From: Hypomesus transpacificus
Lineage: Eukaryota; Chordata; Actinopteri; Osmeriformes; Osmeridae
Assembly: GCF_021917145.1 (NCBI RefSeq)
Contig: NC_061077.1
Coordinates: forward strand, 6,755,298 to 6,819,297
Length of the DNA: 64,000 nucleotides
Direction of reading: 5' to 3'
Part shown: positions 1 through 23,550 of the stretch, piece after piece
How the letters are laid out: each line of letters begins with the position of its first letter
Position numbering within the stretch: the stretch's first letter is position 1
The notes under the pieces: model-generated
What the model was told of the DNA's origin: nothing
The model's database searches: none
The model's input: the letters and a program-made list of their open reading frames with translations, nothing else
Program-made: the position numbers and the translations under genes

Positions 1-3000
1 TTCTTTCAACTAAGCAGGCCGAGCCTCTGGAGAGATTCAACTGTAACTAAATATTTAATAGTGCTCGAGCAGACTGAGGACACCAGTCTAAAAAAGTTGG
101 ATATTATCTTGTAGTCCTGTAGTACACAATGTCCAGCTCCCTCTAAATCAATCTAAGTCTTGTTTACATTGCCATTTGTATTTCAATTCTACAAGATCTG
201 AAAGAAGCATGACATTTTGAGTAGATTGCTACACAAGAGGACAGACGGTGACTGCCTTCTTATTTAGGAAAAACCGATCAGCATCATAAGTAAGTGTACA
301 CACCATCCAAATACACGCACACATTCCTATTACACAGTGTGCAACCGGCGCTGAATGTGTCTGCCAAGCAGTGTTTCAATTCTCCAGTCAGACAATCTCT
401 GCCCAATCTCTCTAGGGAATACCCTACAAATGCACATCAAGCTAATAGCTTTCAGGGAGGGAGCTAGCTGCAGACTGACAGTAGACGGCCAGGCGTGGGT
501 CTAAATGAGGACAGGGAAGTGGTAGGTCTGGAAGGGTAGGAGGAGGGAAGCCTTTTAGCTAGAGCAGTGTTCCCCCAATGACAGTGGTCATGGTGGAGTT
601 TAGGACAGTTCTAAACAAGAGGTTCTAGTGTGGTTCAGAGTGAATGGATATTATATTATCTGGTTGGAGATTGATACATAACTGGACATAACAACAGAAC
701 AGAAGGTGTTTCTACAAACTTACTATGCTCATTTAATGACGTCATCGACATCCAGTTGTGGAAACAGTAGAACCAGAATTACGTGACTATGTTCTTGCTC
801 AACTGTATTGTACTATTTTCAAAGAAAATGTATCAACAGTCGCTGGCTGCAGTATCTTTTCCACTCAATAGATGTTAGGCTGATCAATGCTAATATTGAT
901 TAGGCGGCACACACAGGGCAGAATTTATTTTAATGACAGATGGTCTGCAATTGGTCTGTTGTAAAAGCAGTGGACATTATTGCTTTGTTGTAAAGGCAGT
1001 GCTAGCCAGGCCTCTTTCCAAAGGGGTGTATTAGTCAGCTCTGGCCCCTCAGGCTGCAGGCTACAATCACTCAAGGGAATGACTCTGATTAATCAGGTGA
1101 GTGCTGGAGACAGTGGGACCTGCAGGAGACTTGCACATTAAGGCCCTCTCTTGTAGTCGACCAGGCTAGCTCACAGTGGGCCTCCTGACTCCACTGCAGA
1201 GAGGTGTGGCCAACAGGGATGTTCTCTCTGATCATTATGTCTGATGACAGTGTCAAATTCATAGTGGGGCCACCTTCTGAGCTATGGCAGCAATGTAGAC
1301 TAAAAGGACTGAGGCAAGGGAGGCCGCTGTGGAGTGACCACAAATTACATTTATTTTCTCATTGAGATGAAGGGTGGAGAACATGGCCATGTGACAGTGT
1401 GCAGTCAACTGTCTCTATGGGTCTCGAAGAGGCCAGGGATGAATGAGTGCTGTGTTGATATATGTGGGCAGCTGTTTTACTTTTGCTGCATGTGGCAGCC
1501 ATGTGTCGTTCACATACAATGTGATTGGTTTGGACTGGTTTTACATGGATCATGTTCTACAGAGAAAAATAGTTAAAAGAGAGTCTGTATTTCACAGCCA
1601 CCATCCAAAGCAACACAGTCCTTAAGAAGTAAGTGATATAACAGATTTGCATGGGACTAAAATGACAGCCATGTTCTGATAGCCATTACATGGCCCTGAC
1701 TGCCCCTGTCAAACGAATCCAGTTTGAAAGGGTTAAAGGATGTTATAAGCATAGTGTTTGCAGGTTGGCCATTGGTTTACAGATGTATTCATTAATACAA
1801 AGTAAGCAAGTTTACTATAACACTATTTTCTCTCAGAAAATAAGTAGATTGATTAGTGAAACAGTCCTTTAGTTTCCATGCAATCTGTGCATTTCAGTAT
1901 TGGACAGCACTCATTTAGGAGTTGGAAAATGGTTCAGCTCTATTCAAATGTGTTGCTTTTATTACCACAATAATAAATTATAACAGAAATGGACTTGTAG
2001 GCACTAAGAGGTTTCGACAGTTGTCTTCCTCCCACACACAACATGCTGATGTTGCCTCAGAGGCCACTGTTTGGTTCACAAACTTTAGCTGTAATGAATC
2101 ATTGCTGGAGGCTATTCCTTTCTCTGATTAAAGCAACCCACATTTACTGAATTAATTTATAATTATTTCCTACCATCATCTCAATTGAACATGTGGTTTG
2201 CAGGAAGGTAAAGCCCAGTGTGACCAGTCCTGGTTGATCTCTCCTGTCCTCTCCCTTGAAACAATACCTGCACCACCCAGCAGTCTCTCTGGTTTCCTGA
2301 GATTTTACAAATTCCCCCTTTCTACCTTCTAATGCCAAAACACCTAACCATTTTATGATTTCTCTCTTTAAAATTAAATACATTGATCATGCTCCATATT
2401 TCTTCTGATTTAGTCATCTTCAGAAACACACAAATAGAAGCAAGAATTCACATAAGACGGCACGCACTCTCATTCACATGGATATACATTGTATTGGCAG
2501 CATGTCTCCCCATGTCTTTGGTGTTTGGACAGAGGTAAGTGATTGTTTCATTAATCCACATCTATTTAAGACAACAAGCCTCTGGGAAGGCTTTGGTAAA
2601 CCCTCTCCAGCTCTCAGGCTTGGATGAAGCCACTGACATTTAACTAATGACTTTTGGAGAAGCCCTCCAGAGCTAAAGAATGGGATAGATATTTGGCATT
2701 GAGTGCATATTTGAATGAACATTTTTGCAGGCTCTGACTTTAATTACCAACAAAATGATCCAATACCCCTGAGCCCCTCATAGGGACATTATACATTATA
2801 GCTGTGAGGGACTCTGGAAGGGAAATTCCAGGAGCATTTGGAATGATTGATTAGTTTCTAAAGAGAAAAGTCAACCTTGTCATACAGAAGTTGTAGTTGC
2901 ATTTACTCATACGAGAGCAACAACATTCTAAATTTCCATCTCACTGATTTAGTTGCAAAGTCCTGAATCACCATCTCTGTCAAAAAAGCTTACAGAGGCC

Positions 3001-4819
3001 TTAATTATGCATACTCTTTGCCATAAGAGGCAAGCTACTATTTCTTAAACCTTAGAGAGTATAACATATTCTCCAATTTCAATTAGTAATCAGCAAATCA
3101 ATCAATTTCAGGAGTCATAGGACCAAATAATCACTGTGTATCCCACAGAGATCCTATGGGTCATTTCATCTGAGACAGATTCAGTCCACTTGTTGGGACA
3201 ATACTGTTTAAACATTTGCATGGTGATTAATCTGCTGTTTATCTTATTGTCTTGATAAAAAAAAGACAAACCTCCAGTCCAAAATAACAAAGGAAGCATC
3301 CAGAACAAATGACGGAACAGTCACTACAGCCTTTCACTTCCAGGACAAAACGTCTCCAAATAAAAGTGGATGCCACAGGAGTGTAAGTAAAATCAATGTT
3401 TTTTTACGAGGAGTAATTTCACGGTGACAGGAGCGGCAGGGAGAGCAGTCTGCCCTGCGCCAACAGACAGGCTTTATGGGCCAGAGACTGCTCGGGTTCC
3501 AGCACACCGAGTTATGATTCAGAGAGTCCCCTTCCTGCCCCCTCACAGCAGTACCTGTGAAACTGTCAGAGCTGTTTGTGGCTGGCTGGAGGGCCAGGGT
3601 GACAAGGAGGTGAAAAACAATGCCTAGCATTAGCTCACTCCTCAGACCTCCTAAGGTAAAAAGGGCACAATCATTATTTCAGATCAAAGTTTTGCTGCAG
3701 AAAAGCTGGTTAAGGGAATAGTAGTGCTGATCGTGCACAGTGACTTGCATTTAAACACAGGTATCCATAAATGAACGGTAGCACATTTAAATATATTATC
3801 ATTAGCATTCTAGTGGAAAGATCATCCAAACAGATGTAGGAAAAACCAGTGCTGAGATTCTGATAGATCACTCTAAAAGCTAATTGCTTTTTTATTTTCA
3901 GTTGGAGGAGATAATTGGATCTTTCTCAAGCCTGTCTGGGCCCTCTGGGGATCCAAATCAACAGAAAAACATGTCGGGGCTGTGGGAAAGTCCTTTCAAT
4001 TAGTGACCAGAAGACTGACCAGACCCCTCTGGTCCAAGCTGCTAATCCAGTTTCTACTTTTCAGAAGAGAAAAACTTGGACAGCTGTAATTGTTTTGTGA
4101 AAAGTATCAATCTTGTAACCTTTTGTCTGGTTGACCCTCCTCAGTACTGTATTATTCCAAAAGAAATGTGTGTCAGAAATATTAATCTATCAAGCATTGC
4201 ACAGTCAGTCGGTGAATACGTTTAAGAAAGTTTATTGCTTGCGGCCGGCCCACAAGGAGACAAAAACATCACACGCCATTGTGCTACAAGTTTGTCTGTT
4301 AGCATGTTGTGCTAGCTAGCTATTTAAGCAGCCCCACTCTTTACAGTCATTGGTTAAGACAAAGGCATGCAAATGTTCCATGGTTCTTCTTCATTGGCTC
4401 CTTGCGTAGACCTCGTGCGCGTGTGTGCGTGCGGGTTTCAGTGTGTGTGTGTGTGTGTGTGTGTGCCTTTTGACCCCTGTAAGCTTGACCACATGATTCA
4501 CCCAACACAGATAAGGCCAGACATCTTTTATGGCCTCTCCCTACACACAAGAAATGCTGAACACAGAATCATTCTTATACAGGATAAATGTGTTACATCT
4601 TCAATTTTTCCGACAAAGTGTTAGTCCTCACATGGATTCTATATGAATCTATATGTACCTCCTCAAATTCAACACTGAGTTGGAGAAGAGGGGATCCACA
4701 CTTTCACAAAAACTGGCTATGCCAATCAGCACCAAACTACAGTTTATTCTTTAACAAGATTACTGTGCAGATGCTGAGACAGCCCTGCTGAGCCCCTCAG
4801 GATCCTCCTTGCTCCTAAC

Positions 4820-4822
<3 letters not shown>
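1..4822. other. Gene-free stretch
   Basis: I find no exon, RNA gene or recognisable transposon here. Open frames are short, overlap in several frames and resemble no protein family I know. A short TG run lies at about 4440-4464. The sequence could hold distal regulatory elements for genes on either side, but nothing in it shows this directly. Confidence 0.5.

Positions 4823-4907
<85 letters not shown>
4823..4907. repeat. (TC)n microsatellite
   Basis: An uninterrupted TC dinucleotide run of about 85 bp. Apparent Ser-Leu or Arg-Glu proteins translated through it are artefacts of the repeat. It runs directly into a GC-rich octamer array. Confidence 0.97.
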
Positions 4908-4910
<3 letters not shown>

Positions 4911-4912
4911 GC

Positions 4913-5020
4913 TCTCGCTCGCTCGCTCGCTCGCCCCCCGCTCGCCCGCTCGCCCGCTCGCCCGCTCGCCCGCCCGCTCGCCCGCTCGCCCGCTCGCCCG
5001 CTCGCCCGCTCGCCCGCTCT
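4913..5020. repeat. GC-rich GCTCGCCC-type tandem array
   Basis: About 108 bp of CGCTC/GCCCGCTC units begin as GCTC tetramers and become the octamer GCTCGCCC, with about a dozen copies. The array directly abuts the preceding (TC)n tract. It looks as if the octamer arose by expansion of a mutated unit at the edge of the TC run. It is CpG-dense in an otherwise AT-rich region. Confidence 0.93.
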
Positions 5021-5735
5021 CTCTCCATGTGTGTGACACGTGTCTCTCCACAATTGCACTGCTCCCGCACAGACCGGAAAGGGAAATTCAAGTGGGACAG
5101 AGGGAGCTTAGGGGAGACGTTTAGACCCGTCGGTGGCCCCAGGCTCTCTGGAGCGAAGCCTATGAACATTGGAAGATGTGTATGTGTTAGGGTGTGGAGC
5201 TCTGCACACTGGAGAGATCCGAACCAAATGTAATCCCTCTATTGTGAGGTTGGAAGGTTGGAGAAGAAAAGAATGTGCCGACTGAAATCCCAGTGGCAGT
5301 GCTGCAATGCAGGGGTTTAACATAGAGATAGGAGGCAAATGAACACATTTAAGAAACATGTTTTGCTACTACACGCACACACAGTATACTACAGTATTGT
5401 CAAACATTGCCCTGTGTATTAAAATCAATTTGGGGCAGGGCTAGTTGCTAGAGTGTTTGCCCAGGTTTATGTCCACAGTGCCATCACAACATCACCTCCT
5501 CATGATTGGGGCTGAGAAAGAAGCAGTAAACTATGAAATGAAGGAGTGACAAAGGAGTGCCTTTGCTGGGATATATTTTATGCTATTTTATAACTGTGTC
5601 AAAATGTGATACTGTGTCAAATGGTAGTGGCAGTGATGAGAATTGTTGATCTACAGTCCAGGATGTGAGACAGAAAGATAGAACACAAAGAGAGAAAGGG
5701 GGAGGGGGAGAAAGAGAGAGGGGGAGGGAGAGAGA

Positions 5736-18280
<12,545 letters not shown>

Positions 18281-18299
18281 TCATGCCCACTCGCTATGC

Positions 18300-18775
18300 T
18301 GCTTTTTCCCTGTTAGCTTTTCCTGCACTGCGTCCTCATTGGCTGAGCTGCTCTTCAATAACATAAGCCCCCTTGTTTAATTGGAAGCGGGCAGTTACAT
18401 GGTGCATGAGAACCCCTCCCGTCCAGCTTCTCTCTCCTCTTTTTTTCCCCTCGTAAATGCACGTAGAGAAGTATGCTGAGCTCTGCAATTTCATACGCAG
18501 CGCGTAAAAAAAAGGGAGGGGGGATTGGAGTTGGAAGGGGGAGGAGGGAACATGTGAGAGAAAAAGGCAGTGTGAAGAATCGTCAGGGAGAGCTTAAGGT
18601 AGAAATACAATGAGGTGGAGTAGCTAGGACAAACGGGACGACCGCACGGGACACAGACAGATAAAGCGGTGCTGTGGATGGAAAGATTTGAGGCACAGTA
18701 TGGGGAATATTGCTTGTACAGTACCACGCCATAACAAGGTGTCAAAGCATGCAGGTCAGATTAAAGTAAGAGATC
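18300..18775 (+). promoter_or_regulatory. Promoter-like segment with possible first exon
   Basis: A CCAAT-type motif (ATTGGCTGAG, near 18,339) is followed by a pyrimidine-rich stretch, then a purine-rich leader with several CpGs. An ATG near 18,700 opens a short frame beginning MGNIACTVPRHNK, with candidate GT donors after AACAAG or CATGCAG. MGN plus a nearby Cys is the pattern of a myristoylated and palmitoylated N terminus. I cannot identify a gene, and no matching downstream plus-strand exons are visible before the minus-strand oard1. It may be an alternative first exon, a non-coding RNA start, or chance. Confidence 0.25.
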
Positions 18776-20413
18776 CTAGGGTTAGCTCTGCTGCAGTGTG
18801 CAGTTCTAATTTCCAGGCAAGGGGGGATGGGAAGAGGGGGTTGTATGAAGTGATGCCGAAGCATAGTCTCAATACAGAGGGAGAAAAGCAGCCGCAGTGT
18901 GCGCAGCAGCTAATGCCTTTTCCTCATGAATTATTGAAGGTGCCCCAAGGGAGAGTGGGAGGGGGAAAGACTTCTCTCCCCTATACCAGTAGAACACTTC
19001 CATCACTGGACTGTCTAGATGTGTGTCCAATATTAATATAATTACTTTTGTGGTATGTGATTGACCATTTTTCATTCTTTCTTTTTCAATCACCCAAAAG
19101 TCGACCAGGGGCTTTAGAATCACAGGCTTCACAGGTATATAATGTCACAAAAGGGCTTTACCATCCCACAGCAAATGGATGTGTGAGCTTGACTTTGTGG
19201 TGTCTGATTCCCTACCCCCATGCCCATCCCTCACAACTGCCACTGCCTCCATTGTCTCAGCAGCTATGGAGTATAAAGCACAGATCAATATCACATCATA
19301 TAATACCTTGAACAAATCTGCAGCAGCTGTATGCTTGAATTAGCAGGTTGTGGTAATAATAACCAATGATGGATGGCCTACTATGAACTCTTAATTGTCT
19401 AACAAAGAGCATAAACCTGATCTGTCCCACTTAAGGCATCATGCATTCACACGCCAGGCCAGATGGATTTTATCTATACTATAATGCAAGGAATCTCTGT
19501 GTGTCTTTCTGTGTGGTTTTATAGTGGTATTTTAGGGCAAAATATAAGACAATCTAACAGAAAATACACAAAAGTATACTTATCAACATGACTTGTGCAA
19601 TTGATAATGTAGGAAACAGCAGACAATTGTTGGCAACATACTTTTCATGATTGTACCAGATCACTAACAATTTATTTAAAATAATGAGAAATAGCTTTTT
19701 GATGTGCGTAAGTGACTAGATGATGTGGAAGTTGAACATGTACTTTTGAGAATTTCAATTGTGATTAATGTAGGTCCCAAAACCAACAACAACTGTCATC
19801 ACCTGCTGCATCACAGACACTACTCTTTAATTCCAGAAATGTGTGTCACTGACATTTTACCGACTGCATCACAAGCACTGTGCCCCATCTATAATTCCAG
19901 GAGTCTGTGTGAGTCACCTACTTCATCACGGGCAATGTGCACTTTCAATGTCGAGTTCCAGGAATCTGTGTGTGTGTGCGCCTAACCGGCTGAGGCACAG
20001 GCACTGTGCATAAGAACAAAAATTATATGTACTTAAAAAATATATATATTTATATTCTGAAAGTATACAAACAGGTTACAGTGTAGTATTTACATATTCA
20101 ATCCTTGAAACAAAATAATTGTGTGTAAATACAAGCATATTTATTTATTTTGTGGAAAACAAATGACAAAATAGAGGACACAATAAAAAATAAAAAAATT
20201 CTAGTGTTCATTGTGCAACTATTCCTAAGCAAAACTGTCAAAAGATATACCCCGTATGCGTAGTTAGTTTGACACATCCTTGATTCAATGCTCATAACAC
20301 AATTGCCTTCATTATAAAAAATAAAATTATACATACACAAAATTGATATGGAAGACAAATCCAAACGCCCCTGCAGATAGAAAGTTAATTCTTGAATTTG
20401 TTGACAAATGTAT
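18776..20413. other. Intergenic region and oard1 3' flank
   Basis: No coding exon is recognised. The right end, below 20,414, should hold the oard1 3' untranslated region. On the minus strand, overlapping AATAAA signals occur at 20,140-20,149, about 265 bp past the oard1 stop, and are good candidates for its polyadenylation signal. Confidence 0.5.
19472..20010. repeat. Divergent ~60-bp tandem repeat in a possible Helitron-like unit
   Basis: Between about 19,800 and 20,007 a unit of roughly 60 bp is repeated just over three times with heavy divergence. Each copy carries TCATCACAGGCACTGTGC-like and AATTCCAGGAATCTGTGTG-like segments. Upstream, at 19,474, the sequence TCTATACTATAATGCAAGGAATCTCTGTGTG resembles, in its first bases, the 5' ends I associate with Helitrons. 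A related segment (AGAAATGTGTGTC then CATTTTAC) recurs near 30,370, so the unit is dispersed. The element class is a guess. Confidence 0.35.
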
Positions 20414-21384
20414 CTATTGTAGATGTGGTTTCCCCTTGGCTTCTGGTTTCTCAGGAAGGGTGTACACAGTGATGCAGATGTCTGTGTGTTGGAAGACCTG
20501 ATGCAGAATCTCAGACACTTTCTCCCATTTTAGTCGATCAAGGCCACAGCCAATTCTTTCCAGATAAAGATAAACCAAAACAGTTGTTTAACCAAAACGT
20601 TAAAACTACTTAGGGGTTTTGTTATCAATGTTGTTACTTAACAAATATGTTAGCATGAAACCTTGTCTTTAAAAGAGATTACTCACCGCGGCATAGATAT
20701 CTTGGTTACCCCATGTTGAATACACTGAGACCTCATGTCCTCCAGGCTCATATTGAGGCTTTTGTATGAGGGCTTTTGGCTGGCCTTGGCCTTAGTAATC
20801 TGCAATAGCATACAACATTAAATTCCTTTTTGTCGGATCTACCATCAAGCCAATCTGACTATCAAGTCCTTACCAAGTAGTATACAAAACGTTTGTCTCT
20901 TTTTAATACAGCACAATGTCCAGGCTCCTTTTCTGTAAAAGATTGTTTTGACATTGTATGTATTTTAGACATCTCACACGTGGTCTTTACAAGTCTCCAT
21001 TCAGACCCAAACTCACTTTGTTTCTTCAGGTCCTCTACTCCGCCAAATTTCTTTTTGAACATGACAGCAATGCCAGCACCCATGCGGCAATCCTCGCTGA
21101 TACAGTGGGCTAGTGCCTCATCTTCCGGGGAGGAAAACAAGTCGCCCTCGACATGTAGTAGTTTCCAGCTGCTTTTTGCAACCTTATCAGAAGAGGGCAG
21201 CATTACTTTCTTCAGCATTAAACATGAACAAGCCTACATCAGTAGAACTGTGTCAAGTACTTTCTGCCGTAAATTCTGACACATGTTAAAAACACGTATT
21301 TGGCATCAGCCTAGAGGAACTCTGCACACTTTGCGACCTTACCTTGTTTCTGGAGCTGGATGGTTGCTCAGTGTCAGTTGACAT
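20414..21384 (-). CDS. oard1: O-acyl-ADP-ribose deacylase 1 (OARD1/TARG1)
   Basis: A small macrodomain enzyme that removes ADP-ribose from O-acyl-ADP-ribose and from glutamate side chains. Five coding exons on the minus strand: 21343-21384, 21017-21182, 20874-20932, 20687-20799 and 20414-20555, with consistent phases, giving 173 aa. The fold is clear from VEGDLF, the [15 protein letters not shown] loop, the AVLKRD strand and [11 protein letters not shown] near the C terminus. Both catalytic residues known from human OARD1 are kept: the Lys of ITKAKAS (human K84) and the Asp of GCGLD (human D125). The N-terminal 14 residues ([14 protein letters not shown]) are not conserved, and the C terminus runs about 13 residues past human. 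The intron after exon 2 is only 84 bp. The protein looks functional. Human OARD1 is in the 6p21 block, so its place beside ppp4r2 is notable. Confidence 0.93.
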
Positions 21385-21796
21385 TTAGCTAGCTAGTAAT
21401 CCTAACTCAACGGACAGGGGGCTCCAGGCAAGTGAAGTGTCATGTGCACCTTCAGAAGATATAAATGAATCTGCATGTGCACGAGGTTTATCTAGTTAGC
21501 TTCGCTAACATTTTAAGATGATTAGCTCTAGCAAACAACCAGTGAAGTGTTCAAGTACCGAGATACTAAGCCAGTCAAACACGTCATTAACGTTTACACG
21601 ATAAAATAGCAGATATAATGATGATTAGATTAATTCCACAATACACTTCCAGAATGGCAAGCGTAGCTGCAATGATATTCATTCAACGTAAATAACTATT
21701 TGGCTGATTTTTTACAGTCACATACATTCAATAACAGCAGAGTCTTTCTTCACTGATATTTCTTTGCAATGTACAATATAACTATTACTGCAGTAT

Positions 21797-21810
21797 CGCC
21801 CCCTATTGGA
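21797..21810 (-). promoter_or_regulatory. Candidate CTCF-binding motif
   Basis: Read on the minus strand, the sequence is TCCAATAGGGGGCG, a good match to the CTCF core CCANNAGGGGGCGC. This is a motif match by eye only. It lies between oard1 and guca1b, about 410 bp upstream of the oard1 start. Confidence 0.35.
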
Positions 21811-22137
21811 GGGTGATTTGGTTTCGATTAAAATGCCCTTCTCGTGTACCTTTACCAAGCTACACCTCCATTCACACATAGCCTAAAGTTATTAACACTC
21901 CCAAGTCATCAGTTGTGTTTATTAAACTTCAAAAGTACATTTTACATTAAAAAAATGCACGTACAAGATACATTTTAGGATAACAGCAAAAGATTATCAA
22001 GGGTCAAAAATAGCCCACAGCATATTACCTACTGTAGAGGCCTAGAATAACTTTTGTAAAATAACAGTGAAACATTTCAACATTTGTAACCATCAAATCC
22101 CAGCAAGGGATACACAATCCCTTTGACCTCATTAAAC

Positions 22138-22183
22138 ACAAGCTAAATGTCATTGCAAAGGGACTTTGCAATGTTTAGCTTGT
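22138..22183. repeat. 46-bp near-perfect hairpin
   Basis: ACAAGCTAAATGTCATTGCAAAG is followed after three bases by its near reverse complement, CTTTGCAATGTTTAGCTTGT, with a 2-3 base bulge. It lies about 350 bp past the guca1b stop. The loop is too short for a normal microRNA precursor. It may be the core of a small palindromic transposon or a structured element in the guca1b 3' UTR. Confidence 0.6.
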
Positions 22184-22532
22184 CTCTGGTTATTGAGTAA
22201 CAGCATACAGTACCATACAATATCGCACTAAATAATATATTAATTTTACAGTTCATACACTGAAAATACTGTAAATAAAATGTTATGAAGAACACACACA
22301 AACACACACAAACAAAGTAGATATCAAATACTAATTAAAATATGAAAAGATGAAATGAAACAAGTTATAAAACAAGACCTGCCTGGGTAACTATTACACA
22401 GATATGTTATGTGAATACAGATTAAAGGATGAGAAGAGGGGAGGCCCAGGGCTGATTAGGACAGGGCTAGGTCGGCCTTAGGTCGGCTAGTCGATTTGCC
22501 CTTGACATAACAGTCTATATTCCAGGAATTTC

Positions 22533-23550
22533 TTAGTCGCTCTTCCGTCTCTCACTGATCCAGTCACCAGGGTTTACATCCATTTGCAGCATCTTCATCA
22601 CCCACTTGTCCCTCCGTGCCCCATCAATGAACTCATCCAGAGAGAGTTCCCCTGAGTGAGGAGACAGGGTTAGAATCATGATTTTTGGCCAGGAAGATAG
22701 AAACAACTGCAATATGTGTCAAAGACAACTCTTACCATCACCGTTTTCATCCACAAGCTCAAATATCCGGTCAACCACCTGGTCTGGAGTCAGAAGATGG
22801 CATTCTTCATCTAGTTCTCCATGACAGGCTTTTTTCAGCCGGTAAATAGACTGAGGGGGTGGAGGTGAGGAGGTAGAACAAGAAATACAGATAAATCAGA
22901 TTATTGACTGGCAAGAAACTGTCTGTAATTACTATGATTAATGTTTAAAAGTGTTCTCCATACACAACAAGGACCAAGGCGGAGAGACTAGATGTCAAAT
23001 GGTAGTCAAGACCCACCCATATCATTGACAATTAATGAAAATTACAAATTGTTGCTAATTAACCAAAACTGCAAAACTCCTGTCAGTACCTCTACAATCT
23101 CAAGAAGTTCAGTCTTGTCGATACAGCCACTTCCATCCTTGTCATACATTTTGAATGTCCATTTTAGCTTGTGTTCCAGCTTACCTCTCAAGACAAGGTT
23201 CAAGGCTGCAACATATTCAAGAAAATCTATTGTGTTGTCCTGTGCAAACGAAAGGACACAGGAACAATTATGCAAAATTAGAAACAACGTATTTTTCATT
23301 TTAAACCTTCTTGTTAGGTTGGCCCTCTCACAGCAATTACACTTACCCCATTCTTGTCAAAGGCGCGAAACATGTTCTCAATATAATCTGCTGCTTCCTT
23401 GTTGTCAGTTACACCAAAAAAGCTCTTGAACTCATGCATGAAGAGAGTGCCACTTGGACATTCCACCACAAACTTCTTATACCATTCCTGCAACTCAGCC
23501 ACTTTAATTTCTTGGTCTGAGTCACTTTCTTCACTCAGACGTTGACCCAT
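22533..23550 (-). CDS. guca1b: Guanylate cyclase-activating protein 2 (GCAP2)
   Basis: A neuronal calcium sensor of photoreceptors that activates retinal guanylate cyclase when calcium falls in light. Four coding exons on the minus strand: 23347-23550, 23090-23239, 22736-22850 and 22533-22651, giving 195 aa (human GUCA1B 200). MGQRLSE begins with the N-myristoylation glycine. [11 protein letters not shown] and [12 protein letters not shown] are the GCAP-type N lobe with a degenerate EF1. Three functional EF loops follow: [24 protein letters not shown] and DENGDGELSLDE. The C-terminal exon keeps [14 protein letters not shown]. The N terminus is closer to GUCA1B than GUCA1A, but teleosts have extra GCAP copies, so an alternative paralogue name is possible. 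There is no tail-to-tail guca1a partner downstream; oard1 lies there instead. Confidence 0.9.

Larger units (their letters stand above)
21385..22532. other. oard1 upstream and guca1b 3' flank
   Basis: This 1.15-kb interval separates two minus-strand genes, so it should hold the oard1 promoter and the guca1b 3' end. The GC-richest part near oard1 is at about 21,384-21,560. I see no coding exon, and in particular no guca1a, the gene often found tail-to-tail with guca1b. Confidence 0.6.

Noticed and set aside
4760-5169. Several frames of 70-116 codons rich in Ala-Arg-Gly-Glu or Ser-Leu
   Set aside because: Pure translation of the TC run and GCTCGCCC array; all frames stay open because the repeat lacks stops.
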